Notes: generated from the sequence alone by a model not told the origin. Numbered from the stretch's first letter, positions 26,190 to 40,283 are shown. The stretch: DNA of 64,000 bases from Gibbula magus (GCA_936450465.1 OW388299.1:38389548-38453547), one strand, 5' to 3'. Translations and numbers: made by a program.

Positions 26190-26880
26190 AGCAGTGGTTT
26201 GAATTTGTGTCACGTGTAGTTCCACTGTATATTTCATACATGTACACTCGTACAACATTTGAATTGATGTCATATGTGCTTCTAATTGTATAAAGTTTGT
26301 CTATTAGTAACAGAGGGGTGGATGCATGAAAAAAGTTTCTTTTTCCTTGCAAAGAACTGATACTTTTTTCCGTTATTTTTCTTTCTGTTACTTTATTTCG
26401 AGCACCAAACGGATATCCCACTATAACAAAGGCCAGTTGGAACATGTTTATCTAACCCTCTCACATATTTTACAGTGATTTGAAATGTTTTTCTAATGGT
26501 TTTTTTTCTTTCAAATTTACAATTATCTAAATTGGTGTCACGTGAACTTCCGATGTGTATTCCACCCAATTACAATTAATGGTTTAAGTTTTCATCACAC
26601 GTACTTCTAATGTATATTTCATTCATTTTACAATACGATTTGAATTTAAATGTACTTCCAATGTATATGCATATATTTAACAATTGAATTAATTTACCCT
26701 ATACTTTTATGTACTTAATATAATGTATGTCACATGTACTTCTCAATGTCTACTTTGTGCCTTTTACAACAGTTTGAAGTTATATACATTTACTTCCAAT
26801 GCAGATTTCTTCCATTTTATTAAGGTATGAATATGTCACACGTTCATGTACATCCAGTGCATATCTCTTACAGACGCAGC
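26190..26880. repeat. Degenerate tandem repeat, about 55-bp period
   Basis: The block GTCACATGTACTTCCAATG with TATATTTCATTCATTTTACAA recurs about ten times in diverged form. A smaller related stretch lies at about 16500-16770. The open frames here are repeat-derived. Confidence 0.6.
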
Positions 26881-27047
26881 ATACACTGAGGAGCTTAAGA
26901 AACGATTCCTTATTTTCAACAGAGTCAAAAACAAAATATACAATATATATATATATAAATATAAGTCAATTTTGAATGTTTTTCAGAACTATGAACTGGT
27001 AATGTTTTAAAAAATACAAATTAAGTTACATGGGCTTTTAGAGACAT

Positions 27048-27253
27048 GGGCCGTGTTCAAGAGAGGTTTCAAAGTCATCGCTCAATTAGCGATTACTTTT
27101 AAACCTCTCTTAAACGCGATTGCTCAATGTAGCGCTACGTAGCAAAGCGAGCGAACTTTGAGGCTTTGCACCGTGTCGTTCAGGAGAGAATGAGCGCTAC
27201 ATTGAGTAATCAATGAGCGATTATAAGCGCCCGCTGTTATGGAACGTGGCCCA
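27048..27253. mobile_element. Inverted-repeat element, GGGCC(GT/AC)GTTC ends
   Basis: The left end GGGCCGTGTTC is mirrored by GAACGTGGCCC on the right. The GC-rich interior contains further ATTGAGCGAT/ATCGCTCAAT palindromes. No clear target duplication was found. Confidence 0.55.
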
Positions 27254-28425
27254 GGTGTTACTGTGTTTCAGTCGTGTTCGTCACTCTTGAGTAAATATCT
27301 TGTATTTGTTTGTTATTGTTTCTTTTGTCCCTTGGTGTATTCCATCAGTGTAAGGAATACTGTCCAATGAATGTAATCAATTTAGCCAAACCACGATCAA
27401 GTTCCACAAGTGATCAATTCAAATTCAACCTAATTTACATTTGTACATTTTGAATTTCTTTCATACGTGCTGCTTTTGTTGATATAATGTAGACGTATAA
27501 AGTTCCATGTCATCGGACTCCATCTGTGGAGAATGATTTTCAAAAGAAGCCATCAATTTATAAACATTTATGCGGAGAATATGTGTCGATGAAAACAAAC
27601 CCATTTCATTCAAACAGCCATTCAGCCATTCGTTCACTGTCGGTGACACTGTGTCCAGAAGTTAATTAACATACTGGTGCTAATTTTTACAATGGTTTCA
27701 ATTTATCATGTCAACTTTCCTGACATGCTAAATGTCAGATCGTTTGTGTTTTCCGATTTACAAAATAGAGCCATGGACTATGTTGCTCATCAGGCTGTAT
27801 AAGGTTATAAGTTGAAGACGTCTTGTAGAGATATGGCTGTCCACATTGCAAGAACGTTTGGTTCTCTAGATATTTCACAATTCTTGTCGTGACCTTGAAA
27901 ATAGCCCTATGTTCACTGAAATTATCCAGATTCTGTACATGAGACCATGCATCGACACTAAACTAGATGAAAATCCACAATATGCAAATGTCGAAACACA
28001 AATGAAGTAAAAGATGGAGCCTTTGGCGCCATCTGCAGCTCATCAGGCTTTGATCACAAGTCCACAAGGCATGTAACAATTTATAGGTTATATATAAGTT
28101 GATGTAGATCTACAGGTATTGCCCCATGACTGTGAAAATGTCGTAGAACCGCCGTTCTCCCATAAGATCCCATGTTATTTTAGTGTTGTATTACTACTTT
28201 TCATGATCGTGACAGTGAACGAAACTTATGTAGCATTAGGACTGGCCCTGGCGAGTCACGACATTTCGTCAAAACTTCTGACGTCATCGCTGATCATGAC
28301 AGTCATAGCATAAATTTAGTATTTTCAGTGTTGTATCGTTTATCTCTCAGTCAAGCTAAATGGTAATAGACTGAAAAGTGTTTATTATATGCGTGTGGTA
28401 GGTAAAATAATCTTGTTAGTCCAAT

Positions 28426-28640
28426 ATTGCGCTACTTCAATAATTTATGGCCACAAATTGCGCTACTTCAATAATTTATGGCCACAAATTGCGCTACTTC
28501 AATAATTTATGGCCACAAATTGCGCTACTTCAATAACTTATGGCCACAAATTGCGCTACTTCAATAACTTATGGCCAAAAATTGCGCTACTTCAATAATT
28601 TATGGCCACAAATTGCGCTACTTCAATAATTTCTGGCCAT
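28426..28640. repeat. 31-bp minisatellite, seven units
   Basis: ATTGCGCTACTTCAATAATT plus ATGGCCACAA repeats at 28426, 28457, 28488, 28519, 28550, 28581 and 28612, each exactly 31 bp apart, with only T/C and C/A changes. There is no spacer variation, so it is not a CRISPR array. Confidence 0.95.
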
Positions 28641-31424
28641 GTCAGAATCATATACAACAAAATAAAATAGTATGCAGCATATTGTTTATTTATGTCAACA
28701 ATAAAATAATTTATCAGCAGGAAAATAGAAATGAACTGCGCAAGTTGGCACATCTCTATACACCGGATACAACAGTCTACATTCATGAACACAATGTAAA
28801 AGGAAAGGAGAGCGGCTACACTGATGATATGTTACAGATCTAATCATAAAATCTTAAAATCTTAACAAGGTTCATGGAGATTTGAATGAATAGAATGAGT
28901 AATAAAGAAAATATTATACTCTATAATGTATGACACAAAACTTGTGAAGAACTCTGCTCTCATTCAGGTAATACAAAAATACACTCTTTCATATTCATTT
29001 AACACTAGCTTGGTCAGTAACATCTATATATTGCATTAACATAAAAACATAATCGTGATACTGGCAGTTCTAATTTGTATAAATTTTAATTCAACAAAAC
29101 TATTCTGAAACGTTCTAACCTAAAGAATTCTCAACTATGAACACATTCAAACAAGCAAAATGTAAAAAATACTTTTTCTTACAAGTTTGTTTTAACACAG
29201 GTACTCAATTTGTTAAATGGACTTCAGTATTTAGCTGTAACTTAGACTCTTAATATTTGCTGGCTAATTTAAGCCGAAATAGCAACTAATTATAAATAAA
29301 ACAAATAGAAGACAACTGAAAGTACAACATATAATAGTATTTTGTAAAATGATTGAAAAATTGCCACTCAAACCATACCCTTACTACCTATGAAGCTCTA
29401 AATGCAGACACTAAAATTGAGATTCTGAGGATAATGTCAGCTCCTCTTTAAAAGATTTGTAAAATGTCAATGTTGCTCATTAATTTTTATATTTGTCATC
29501 GATAAATGATTCCACAACATATAGTATTGAACATAAGACATTTGTCATCTCAAAACCATGTTTAAAAGCTCATTTTAAACTAAGACAGTCTTAAGTTACT
29601 GTATAGTAGTTTAGACCATCTTAGCACTGAGAGAGATTCCTAAACCTACACCCAGATTATCTTAATCACTATGGTAACAAGTCATGCCATGGAGTTACAG
29701 CTTTAGTTCAATGAAAGTGGGTTTGCATTGTTACTAAAAATATAACTCAAAGAAAGGCATGTCAGGGTCTCCTTTCACAAAGCAATGTGAGTTCTTTAAG
29801 GCAAGCCTTATAATGGTTGCCCTGCAACTTAAAATGATGCATGCAGATGTGCTATGTTTGAAACTTTTTAATGTGATTAGTCATTGAATAGTGAATGTCA
29901 TATGAACATAAACCAGTGACTCCAGGGTGTACTTGTACTATCAGACACACAAAACAAATTTGCTGTTCAGGATGAATTATTGCAAATCTGAACATTCCAA
30001 GATATTTGATTTTATTTAATTTTTTTATCTAATCATATTTGAGACCCAAGCACTTTCTTGATGAATATAAATCTATTTCATAAAACATCAGTAAATGATA
30101 ATTACCGGTAATTATGAATTTTCAAAACATATTTCAGAAATGAAAGCAGACTACCAAATGTAAAAAGCTCCTTGACCATTTATAACAACAGAAGCAAAAA
30201 TAAAAATAAAACCAAAAACATGCAAGATATACTATGAACAATAAAATTTCTTTCATTCAGTTTTCATTTCATATATTTTGTTTTCAGACTCAAATAAAAT
30301 TCACAACATTGAAAATAAATAAACATTTGTCTTGAACAACAATATATAATAACATCTGTAACATTTTTAATTCGTCATGTTGAAAAAAGAGAAGACATTT
30401 AGAAATAGAAAGAAGGTTTTGTTCATATATTTTGAAATCTATTATATTTACAGCATTGGAGGTTAAATTTTAAAGTCACCTTTGACAAGAAATCCATAAA
30501 ACATATATATGATTGTCCAAAATATAGAGAACCAGAACCAACAGGATTTCAGCGTTATGAGGATTGACAGTTGGTGGAATAAATCCACAAATGAACTGAG
30601 GAAGACATAAAATCATAAAACCAGATTAAATTAAACAAATAAATCATGACTGCAAAGTGAAACATGAAAACAAAGTTACATTGAAAATGTTTTCACAATC
30701 AACATAAATGTTACAACTGATTTCAAAAGGCATTTAGGCTGGGACCGTCAACGTTTCCTTTCCATTTTGATTACCCCGATCCATAAACCATTGTTTATTC
30801 AAATGTTTGGCATCAAATTTCTAAGAATTAGCAGCTAAAGTTCAGCCTTTTTGATAAAATTGTTAAATTGAAATCTATTAGCTGTCAATTATCTCTAAGA
30901 TATGACTCGGATTGGGCTATCAAATTTAGGTGCATTAGACATAAGTTCATTAAAAAGGCTTGGCCTGCAACCAAGCTATGGAAAAAAGAGAAAATAAAAT
31001 TGTCAGTTCTTTAAAATTAAAAGTAGAGACACTATACAGTAAATAGCACAGCTTGAAACTTGACAGTGTAATCAACACAGAGCTCATAAATAACCGAGAA
31101 CACGACACACATGACAAACAAACGTTGACAAATATTAAATATGAACAATCATTCTTGGAACACATCAAAATTTGAACAAAATTAGATGCCTTTAATAGTT
31201 ACAATACAATTGATAGAACTACCGGTATGATAAACAATGTAGCATTGTTGTAGTTTGGATCACACCATCTGCATTCATACAAATTATTTTTTCATAGATG
31301 AATCCCATGCAAGATTCAAACCCAGACCTTCATATTAGGCACGAACCGCCAGCACTGACTGTACCAACCCCTCATCCATTTGGCCACCATGACCTCAAAT
31401 AAAAACAAGGTCCAACAACCGGAG

Positions 31425-31656
31425 TTAAAGGCAGACTGCGTCGGGGATAAAAATGAGATCACTTTTATCTACCTATGGTGATTGACGTGTCTGCTAACGA
31501 GTCACAGACCCCAAATGTCAGACAATTGAAGTAATTGGTAGTAAAGATTACTGCATGTAAACAGTGAAACGAACCATAACTCATAAGCAGACACGCTAAA
31601 CACAAAAGAAAGATAAAAGTGATCTCATTTTTATCCTGAACGCAGTGCCCCTTTAA
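31425..31656. mobile_element. TTAA-flanked MITE, family 2
   Basis: TTAA is present at both borders. The ends include GGATAAAAATGAGATCACTT on the left and AAGTGATCTCATTTTTATCC on the right as exact inverted copies, with AGACTGCGT/ACGCAGTGC outside them. It is 232 bp and has no coding capacity. Confidence 0.85.
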
Positions 31657-34600
31657 GCTTGTTTACATACAGTACCCCTCTGATCAATGTAAAGTGGCAC
31701 AGCTCCAAAGGCTGAATGCATTAGATATTGTTATGTAAACGGCATGTATTTCTAAAATCAATAAATTCCAATGAATTACTCTTGCAACAGAAACAAATAT
31801 TGTATTTACAACATTATTGACTATGAGGACAAATTAACCTAAATGCACATATACTACATGAAATTCAAGATTTATCTCGACACCAAAAACAGGTATCATT
31901 GCCAGAAAATTAATTCTGATGTATGCAAACAGCATTCAGCGAATTATTCAAATTGATAAATACATAAATTATTCATTCAGTACATATAGACTACATGATA
32001 CACATACAATAATAAATTCAGACAGTAAGTACAAGATATGACTTGCATGATGTGTTACCATGGAAACAAAAAGTAAATATTTCACATTTTGTTCATTCAG
32101 TTATTCAGATGATGTTAATTACATATCATATTTGATTGTGTTTTGATATATATAAACTTAACAAAAATTATTTTGTTTGATTTTGATTTACCTATAAATG
32201 CATGAATATGAAATTATTCAGTCAATTCAGGACACATGAAAACACATGATAAAAAGATAAAATATATGCACGGTTCTTTTTGAGCAAAATTTGAACTTAC
32301 AATTATACAATTTCTACAATTGCAAAATGTCAAATCATGTATAGTAAAACCATATCAAAAGTAAATAATCAAAGCAATTTGTCAAAGCACTTTATAGAAA
32401 TTAAATTAATTAATTAGAAATTAAAGGTCCCCTGATTGATTGTTAAGCAGTGGTCATGCCTTGTAACCTTTTGTGTGACCTTTCACTTTCCATAAATTCA
32501 ACCAATCACAGTCCTGCTCAGATTAATTAGTCTGACAACTTCCAAGCCTCATAGCTGATTGGCTGGAGTGAAAGGTCACTGACTGGTCACATGACCCCTG
32601 CTGAGAATTATTCAGATCAAGAACATGGAGAGGTATGAGAGTTATTACGTTCGAACTGATTTAAGGAGAGATGGGACCCAGAAATCTAACTCACTTAATG
32701 TTAACATTTTGCGACAACAAATGATTGTAGTGAATAAGTTTACAAATATATGGATTATGTTGTTTGGGGCATACGCTTATCCATACACTAACGGAAAGTG
32801 CTTAAATTTTCCGTAACACCTTTTAACGGTCATTTTGCGACATGCCGCATAACGTTATCGTCACCTATATTCGCGGTAAATATGTTACTGTGTGTGTTAT
32901 TCGAATTACATACGTAACTTCAGTTACTGAGCAACTTAAATCGCCTGGTATAATCAACTGATAGTTATTCTTCCATCATGAACTCCTAGATTGATAGTAG
33001 GTATGTTCAATAATTATTACACGGTAGGCCGTCAAAATTACACTTGAAACCATCAAAATTGCTGTGATGTAGATTTTTACGTTTATGAAGGTAATTTGAA
33101 AAATGACGTTAAAGTGATGAAACTGGTGACCCCCTATTTTTATTTCTGAATTCGTTTGTTTATTCAAAGGTGCACATTATATTGCATTTTTAGCAATATC
33201 TAAAATATGTGTGTCAGTGAGAAATCCTGTTGAATATGCGAAAAACGATGAGAAAAATGCCGTTTTTAATTAAAAAGTACTTAATTTAATTTTGTGTCTC
33301 TTTCCAGTGTCATTAATTTTCAAAATATAGACTTGCTATACATCCCCGTATGTAACTGAAATGTGTTTGACAGAATTCTGAGCTTATTCGTTGAAAGCGA
33401 GCGCTTCATTTAACTACATCAAATCAGTCAAAAATGGCGTAATTTGCCGACGGGAGTATTATTAATAATGCCGATAACTCTTTAAATCTTTCGGTGACCC
33501 CCAAATGTTCTTACATTTTTGGATAAAAGACACAATAAACCTTCTATTTTGAAAAAATAAACGAATTCTAAAATATTTTGTTTCATCGTCCCATCTCTCC
33601 TTAAATTCACTAGGTATGCAATAAAGATATTTCCTACTTCTTTCCAGTAATCTGTATCTAAAATGTTCAAACAGATGAATATTTGTCCTATATTGAATGT
33701 CTAACAGTGTTTTGATGATTGTCGACTTCATAACAATTACAAGTTAAACATTTTTTTGGGGGTTTCTGGAAATTATTTGTTGCCAAAAATATATGAACTC
33801 AACAAAAATTATTAAATATTCAACATTTACGTATCAAATGGATCTAATATGAACAATCAAAATGTTTTTATATATTTTTTCCTTGAACATCAAGTACAAA
33901 TTTGGGGGTGGAAAACCTTCAGATTTTTTAAAACTGATTTAATGCATTATTTTATAATACATGAATAATTTGATTCAATAGTGTGAATAAATATTGATTA
34001 TTCTGTGCGAAGCATTGAGTGTTCCATTAATTGATAATCAGACATAATACTGTATCATTTTGAAAAAAAACAGGACAGGTAAGTAATACACTACTTACAC
34101 ATTAAATATTCACCATAAACAATGTTTGTGCAAACAGTATTTGTGCATTCATTGTGGAAACACATCACTGCTCACCCTCACTGAGCCAATGAAATGAATC
34201 TAGAATCCCATTGAGGTTAGAAGGCATTTAAACGATCGACATTTCATACAGAACCATAACTCAAAGTTATGAAGAAAATATACCAAAACATGCATGAATA
34301 GTTGTCACAAAAAACTTTGAGCGCCTCAAATACTTTAACAGCTTATCAATGTCAACCCATGCTGAGTGGCCAATTAACAGGAATCATAACTAATGAGTTA
34401 CATGAATTATCCAGGTCCTTTGATTCATGATAAAGATAAGCTACAATGGAAAAATTCCTGCACCTGTTGACATGTCACAAGGATTGAAATTAACTTTGTC
34501 AAATCAATCTATTGTAGACCAACTTAGGAAATGAACATTAACATTTCATAAAATGTCTAAAATGAAAAAAAAGGAAATAAAATTAAAAGGAGCACTGAGG

Positions 34601-34976
34601 TCTCTTGACATATTATATCACTTTCTAGACTTGCCAAAACTTTATAGACTTTATTTGCTTTTTATTTAATAAGGGCCTTGACAACAGACAGAGGTTTTTG
34701 GGATTAGTGTATTTCTGAAAGTGCCAGAAAAAAAAGAAGATTTCAAAGAGCTAAATGGATCTATGTTATTATATTAAAAAAAAATTATGTTAAAATATGC
34801 CACATCCTTTGGACAATATTTACTGGATCACTCAGTCGCTAGAGGGCTTTAACAAACTACTATCCCTGTGTCTTTGCAAAAAGATGTACATAACCAAATA
34901 CCAGTCTTTGTTTCCTGAACTACAGCACAAAAATATCACGTTAATTGCGAAAATGAAGTTATAATTCCATAAACAT

Positions 34977-35026
34977 CAGTCTCATTAAAATCAGACAGTA
35001 ATTATGGTCTGATTTTAGTGAGACTG
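34977..35026. repeat. 50-bp hairpin, CAGTCTCATTAAAATCAGAC family
   Basis: The arm CAGTCTCATTAAAATCAGAC is followed by a 10-base loop and by GTCTGATTTTAGTGAGACTG, one mismatch from a perfect 20-bp stem. It shares its terminus with the larger foldbacks in the window. Confidence 0.85.
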
Positions 35027-35274
35027 CATAAACATGTGTAAATGTTATTGAACACAAACTTGCTTGAGACATAAGAACAGGAAGATTTTTTAAATTCCTC
35101 TAGTGGACTCCACCTGAGGAAACAGCAAGCATTTGCCTCGAAATGTCATGTATTTTCACGTTGAAGAAGTTGTCATCCAAAAATTAGTCCTCTTCTTATT
35201 TATGCCACTTCTAAATGCCCTTCAAAGACTTGATTGAGACAGATGTTTACATGTGTTTTTCAGCATACAATAAC

Positions 35275-35437
35275 CAGTGTTGTTCCTAGGTGATCTCCTA
35301 AGGGGGTCATTTTGGCCATTTCTGAACAAGTAGGACCCTTTGCAATGGTAAAAGTATCCTACTTCTCCAAATTATAAGGGACACTTAGCCAAAAAGGCGG
35401 GCAAATGTCCCCAGGACCCCCTCTAGGAACAACACTG
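35275..35437. mobile_element. 163-bp inverted-repeat element with CAATAAC target duplication
   Basis: The left end CAGTGTTGTTCCTAG is mirrored by CTAGGAACAACACTG on the right. CAATAAC occurs directly before (35268-35274) and directly after (35438-35444). The CAGTG...CACTG ends and a 7-8-bp duplication suggest a small hAT-type MITE. No coding capacity. Confidence 0.85.
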
Positions 35438-36506
35438 CAATAACACAAAGAAAAATTGCTCAAACATAAAATCGAATAGAAGCAACAAAATCATAAAATC
35501 TAATTTTCTCAATATTTGATTAATCAGATTGCTGCCTCTTCATAAATTGGAATGATATAAAGAAATAAAAAAAAACTTCTTTGAACTGAACAAAAAATTT
35601 GGATTGATCTGCAAAATAAATTATTGAAAAAAAAAATCTTCTTGGATTTGCCACTTAAAAATATAACCTGTTCCTCATTATTTTTTACTCCCAAAATTTG
35701 TTAATTTTTTTTAAAAAATTGTTAAAAAATGTCAAATCACGTCCTTGCAGTTTGTTTATATGCAAAACATAAGGGTTAAAAGAGTTAGATTTTTTAAAGA
35801 GGGTGATATGGAAAACAGGTATATTTTTAAGTGGTCTTTTTTTTAATTATATTTTATGGAAACCTATATTTACAAAAGCAACTAAGGGTAAAGTCTTTAT
35901 CATTATCATCAATCACAATTTGATTATACCACACTGATTCAGTACAATGAACCAGCAAATAACTCATTAAGCAATAAAATAATATGGACAAAAATCATAT
36001 TCTTTTATCACTACTATTATTTATGGAAGCTTAGAACTGTTACAGTAATAAATACAATTGCTGTATGCAGAGAAGAGATTACCATCACAGATCAAGGTCA
36101 AGGTCAGTGAAGAGATCTTGGTTAAGGTCAAGGTCGCTGCAGATCTTGTTTATCCATCAACACCACTTTTCAGATTGCAAGGTCAAGATCATTTCTCATT
36201 CCACAAATTGTCTGTTGACTTCTGACCGGGAAATGACAACTTTGTTGCAATAAGTACACAAATGTCCCATATATTTGATCAGTTACCATGGTCCAATAAC
36301 CAAATATCAGTCTCCTTTAGATGTAACTTCTTGTGATACTACATCAAACGTCTTTTGTAAGATAATCGTCAGTTTCTCTGGGGAAAAAAAATGAAAAATT
36401 ATTTTTTAAAGTCATGCAGTACCGTAGCATTGTTATTATCAAAATCAAATTATTCACATCATAAAAAAATATATAACACCCCAGCTGTCGTTTATAGCAT
36501 GGGATC

Positions 36507-36547
36507 TCACCACATTTGTTTCTCGCTGGGAGACGAGTATATTTCAC
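36507..36547 (-). CDS. Candidate SLC7 terminal exon (weak)
   Basis: An acceptor (GATGTGTTCCAG) precedes 41 bp that, joined to the last base of SLC7 exon 11, read Arg then EIYSSPSEKQMW and a stop. The phase fits. The peptide lacks the TVxxQKLxxVVPE-like tail that most SLC7 light chains have, so the true terminal exon may lie elsewhere. Confidence 0.15.
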
Positions 36548-37082
36548 CTGGAACACATCAAGGTCATGGATGACTTTGACAAATTTCACAGTGAGGCTCC
36601 ATGGAAGGGCAGTTAACAAAAACTCAAGGTCATATAACACTCATATCCTTCCTAAACAAGTTCACAGTTTCACCCATATTACAACCAGGAGATAGGCCAA
36701 TTTGGTAATATCTAAAGATATGAGCTTATAATGCTCAATCATTCATTGTTTTCATTCCAGTGCAACTGAGAAATGGTGGAATTCTTATATTGTTGTATTT
36801 GGGAGAGATTCATATCTGCAGCCATGACTTAGTTTTTTTAATTATAGGAAAGACCTGATTACAATCACAACCTCTGTGAACTTGTTTTCCTTTTGACACA
36901 AAAAGTATACATTTGACAATTATATAAAGATACCTTCTGATATAGGAGAGATTAAAGGGGGGAACTTAGGTATAACAAGACACTATTGATAAGTCTAATG
37001 ATAAATGTGTAATTTTGTGGATATTCTATTAAATATTTGTTACATTATCAAAAAGTTGTAAAATTCCAGTTTGATTCCGTTT

Positions 37083-37482
37083 CAGTCTGATTAAAATAGA
37101 GAGTTTTCCTAGGAAAAAAAGTACATCTACCGGGATACGAACTCTTTGACAACCCTTTGACTCCCATGTTCTGACGCAATTCAGTTAACCAATCACAAGA
37201 CCTCTAACAAAAGCTTTCGGTGCGAGGAGCTTGGGGCAGATAACTCAAAACAGCTATCCTTTCGTCTGTTCCGAGTGCTTTCAAAACAACAACCGTTTAA
37301 AAACTATGATGAAATTGGTCAGCTATTTGGCTGGACTTTGGCTGCGCTAAACTGGTACGGAACACGCTCCTATATGAGGTGTTCTCAGACCTTGTGGCGA
37401 GGAATCTATAGAACTAGTTTGTATCCCGATATGAACTATTTTGCAGATTCCCTCCGGAACAGGGTCAATTTTAATCAGACTG
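37083..37482. mobile_element. Foldback element, CAGTCTGATTAAAAT family, 400 bp
   Basis: CAGTCTGATTAAAAT at the left and ATTTTAATCAGACTG at the right, with CCGGGATACGAAC and GTATCCCG internally as in the 184-bp relative at 22674. The central part (AGTTAACCAATCACAAGACC) resembles the 45962 copy (GGTAGCCAATCAAAAGACGC). The plus-strand open frame inside it is not a gene. Confidence 0.85.
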
Positions 37483-39584
37483 GTTTCCGTTTTTCCACAT
37501 AAAAACAAAATGGTGGATATCCTGATTGATCCCTCTCTGTAACATATAGTATAAAAAAATTCATGTTCCAGATGTGCCAGTATTCGTTTAATACTAGGGA
37601 CGATACTAAGTACAAGTTTTCAGTGACAGGCTGTAACAACCTAGACTGATTATAATATACATGTTAAATCTCGTACATCTGCTTATCTTAGTGATTGAAT
37701 ATATAAAACTTTGATATCATCCATATTTCATATATTAAGATTCCAGCACTTTCCAAGCTCTTTTAGGCAAAAAACACTTTTTACTTGGCTTACAGATTCT
37801 GCTACCATTCATTTTGACAAAGTTTTGGGGGAAAAATGCTACTCCGAATTCCCCCCCAAAAGTTGCCAAATTTCCCCTACCAATGTTGCCAGATTCTTTC
37901 GCAAACTAAAAGATTAAGTGAAAATTAGATTCTCTTATTTAATTCTGTGTCTGTTTTGCTTACGTGAACACTTTTCATTTACTGAGAGCAAAGTTGCTAT
38001 TTTTACCTCCTGCCGTTAGACATTTTGCCCCAAAAAATCTGTAAACCATGTAATTAATTTTGTCTAGCGTTAGAGAAAAACGTCGAATTCATGCACTATT
38101 CATTGGAAAAATGTGAAAATATGACACTTTTAAAACTTGTATGGATGTAAGAAAATATTCGAGCACATCTTATACACCCTTGATGCATATTTGTTGTATT
38201 GTATAATTAAGATCAGTATAGAAATTGAAAAAGTATTTAAAATACTATCAACTTTACAAAATTAAAAAGCCCTAATAACCAAAGTGGATATATTTTTTAT
38301 AACCTGTTCTACATATTTGACATATGGATTCTGGATTATATGTAGCCTGTTCTCATATTACCCTAACTATGAATTAGGGCGCACGAGTGAAAGAATTATT
38401 CAGATGCAATGAAATATTACGTTGCGGGTGACGCAATAATACACAATACATTCAAACCCTCCCAGTGACCGTAGAAATTTTTCACGGTTAATAAAAATTA
38501 GTTATCTCTTGAAGGACAGTTCACTGTTCTGGGGAGATAAACCCCGACAAACAAACAGACTTAGAGAGCAAAAATTGTGACCTGAACTGTTAAAATGATA
38601 AAGGTTTCTGACAAATAGACAAGACTAGACATTTCACTTAACCCCGATACTTATCAGGTGTTTTGGTGACGCAAGTCTCACGTATTGTTGACAGAAGAAT
38701 CAAAAGTGAATTTAGATGGATTAGAATAATGACGCATCTAGACAGATTATGGTTGAAAAGGAGAAGAGCAAATATTGAAATATATTTTTACACAATGGCT
38801 CTTATAAGCTTAAGATTTTAATTTGAGCAGAATGGTGTTGAAGATATTAAGAGCTGGTGTTCACAAGTGTTCGAAATAGCTGCCCGCCAATCCGCCATTT
38901 GCTGGTTATTTCAAGATTGGGCCAGTTGTAAAAGTGGTCAGCAAGCCTGTCTGGCTTATATATATGGCAATATACTGAACGGCCTGTCAAATTTTAAGAA
39001 GGACTGTGGTTTTCAAAACACAAGCCCTGATTGCCAAAAGAGACTAAAAATTATTTTAACAACGAAACTTGGCACAGTAGTAAGGTGTTTCCTAAGTATA
39101 CATGTACAATCATGGTTTGAATCCAAATTTTTCAGCTGAAAAACATTTCATGCGCTGTGAAGCGATTTCAAAGCCTGTAATTAAGATTCTTGTGGAGTTT
39201 GAGGAGAAGTATCCTGATCCAACTGGGTGTTATATACATTAATCCCCTTATTGTCTCAGCAGATTTCACCTCGTAAAGTACTATAAATAACCACCTCTAA
39301 AATTACTTTAAATCAGTCCATTGTTGCAGTGTTTGGATGAGAAGATTGAGATGTGACCATCACAACAAAATAATAACTATTTATTACCCATAGGGTTGAA
39401 AATAACTGGGATAATATTATTGATATGAGCACATGTGCACAACAAGATGTTTGCCTAGCAACCATTGTTTCACCGTGACTGTCTGTGACGTCATAAAAGG
39501 ATTGTTCATGACGTCACTGTAGCATTCAGTGATAAGTGGATTGTTTCCTGACTAATTTTATGTGAATCAAATGGAATAGAATGG
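37483..39584. other. No supported gene; mixed non-coding DNA
   Basis: A GC-richer stretch around 38860-39140 has an open frame on the plus strand but no splice signals or recognisable domain, and it looks like a degenerate dispersed repeat. The rest is AT-rich. Confidence 0.5.
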
Positions 39585-39745
39585 GTTATAAAGAAATTAT
39601 TACACTCGAAAGTGTGCCATAGGACTTTTACGAAACTTGTGCACATTAATGTATAACCCTCGCTCACGTTCGGGCAATAAAAAAAATTAACACTCGTTTC
39701 ATAAAAGTCATATGACACACTTCCTCGGGTAATAATCTCTATAAC
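39585..39745. mobile_element. Foldback element, 161 bp
   Basis: Arms GTTATAAAGAAATTATTACA and AGTGTG...GACTTTTACGAAAC on the left are mirrored by GTTTCATAAAAGTC...CACACTT...GTAATAATCTCTATAAC on the right. No conserved frame. The minus-strand open frame over it is repeat-derived. Confidence 0.75.
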
Positions 39746-40283
39746 ATGATTGTATTACTTCCTGTATGTATGATGTATGGTTAAATCATCTGTGGAACTG
39801 GGATGATCTGAATTACCCTAAATGAACTGGATAATTGTCAATGTAATACACTGGTTCATCGTCATACAAGCTAATTTTTCATAATATCACAATTGGTGTT
39901 GCAATATTAGATTTAATTACGCTTGCAAGGTAATCACAACTGTCACAGCTGCAACATCATCATGACAATGTTGTAACATAAAAATCTGCAAGCATCAACT
40001 GAATAATATTTCACCCTAGTGGCCTGTGGTCATAAAGTCCCCTTGGAAAGCTTGAGTATAACAACTGCAAAACATGCTCATATTAGTGAGTGTTCATCTG
40101 AAGGGGGGAGGGGGTTGGGGGGCTTTCCCTTAAATTAACACTCAAAATATACAAGAGGAGGGGGGTTGTTCACTTTTTTGTGCTAGCTTGTGGTGCTGCA
40201 CCTCAACTTCATAGTTTGCACTGCTACGCTGGCACAGAAAAGTTAATGGATTGCCGCAAGGCCTAAATTAGCCAGTGATGGAG

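Larger units (their letters stand above)
28860..36060. other. Repeat-poor AT-rich interval
   Basis: About 7 kb with far fewer mobile elements than the rest. Only a TTAA element (31425), a hairpin (34977) and a 163-bp element (35275) stand out. No exon can be supported firmly. It lies downstream of the SLC7 coding exons on the same strand, so it may hold that gene's last exon and a long 3' untranslated region, but this is inference. A minus-strand frame at 30826-30738 with acceptor TTCTTAG and an in-frame stop is one unproven candidate. Confidence 0.35.

Noticed and set aside
27461..27649. Minus-strand frame ending MESDDMELYTSTLYQQ, considered as the SLC7 tail
   Set aside because: The acceptor (TTCTCCACAG) is good, but the phase needed after exon 11 gives an immediate stop, and the similarity to the family tail is slight.
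28426..28640. Regular 31-bp repeats resembling a CRISPR array
   Set aside because: Units abut directly with no unique spacers, and the context is an animal genome. It is a minisatellite.
32625..33731. Open frames on both strands sharing a RRDG motif
   Set aside because: The shared stretch is a short inverted repeat (TTTAAGGAGAGATGGGAC). No exon structure or conserved domain supports a gene.
38867..39139. 90-residue plus-strand frame with several Cys
   Set aside because: No splice signals, no recognisable domain; composition and context suggest a degenerate dispersed repeat.
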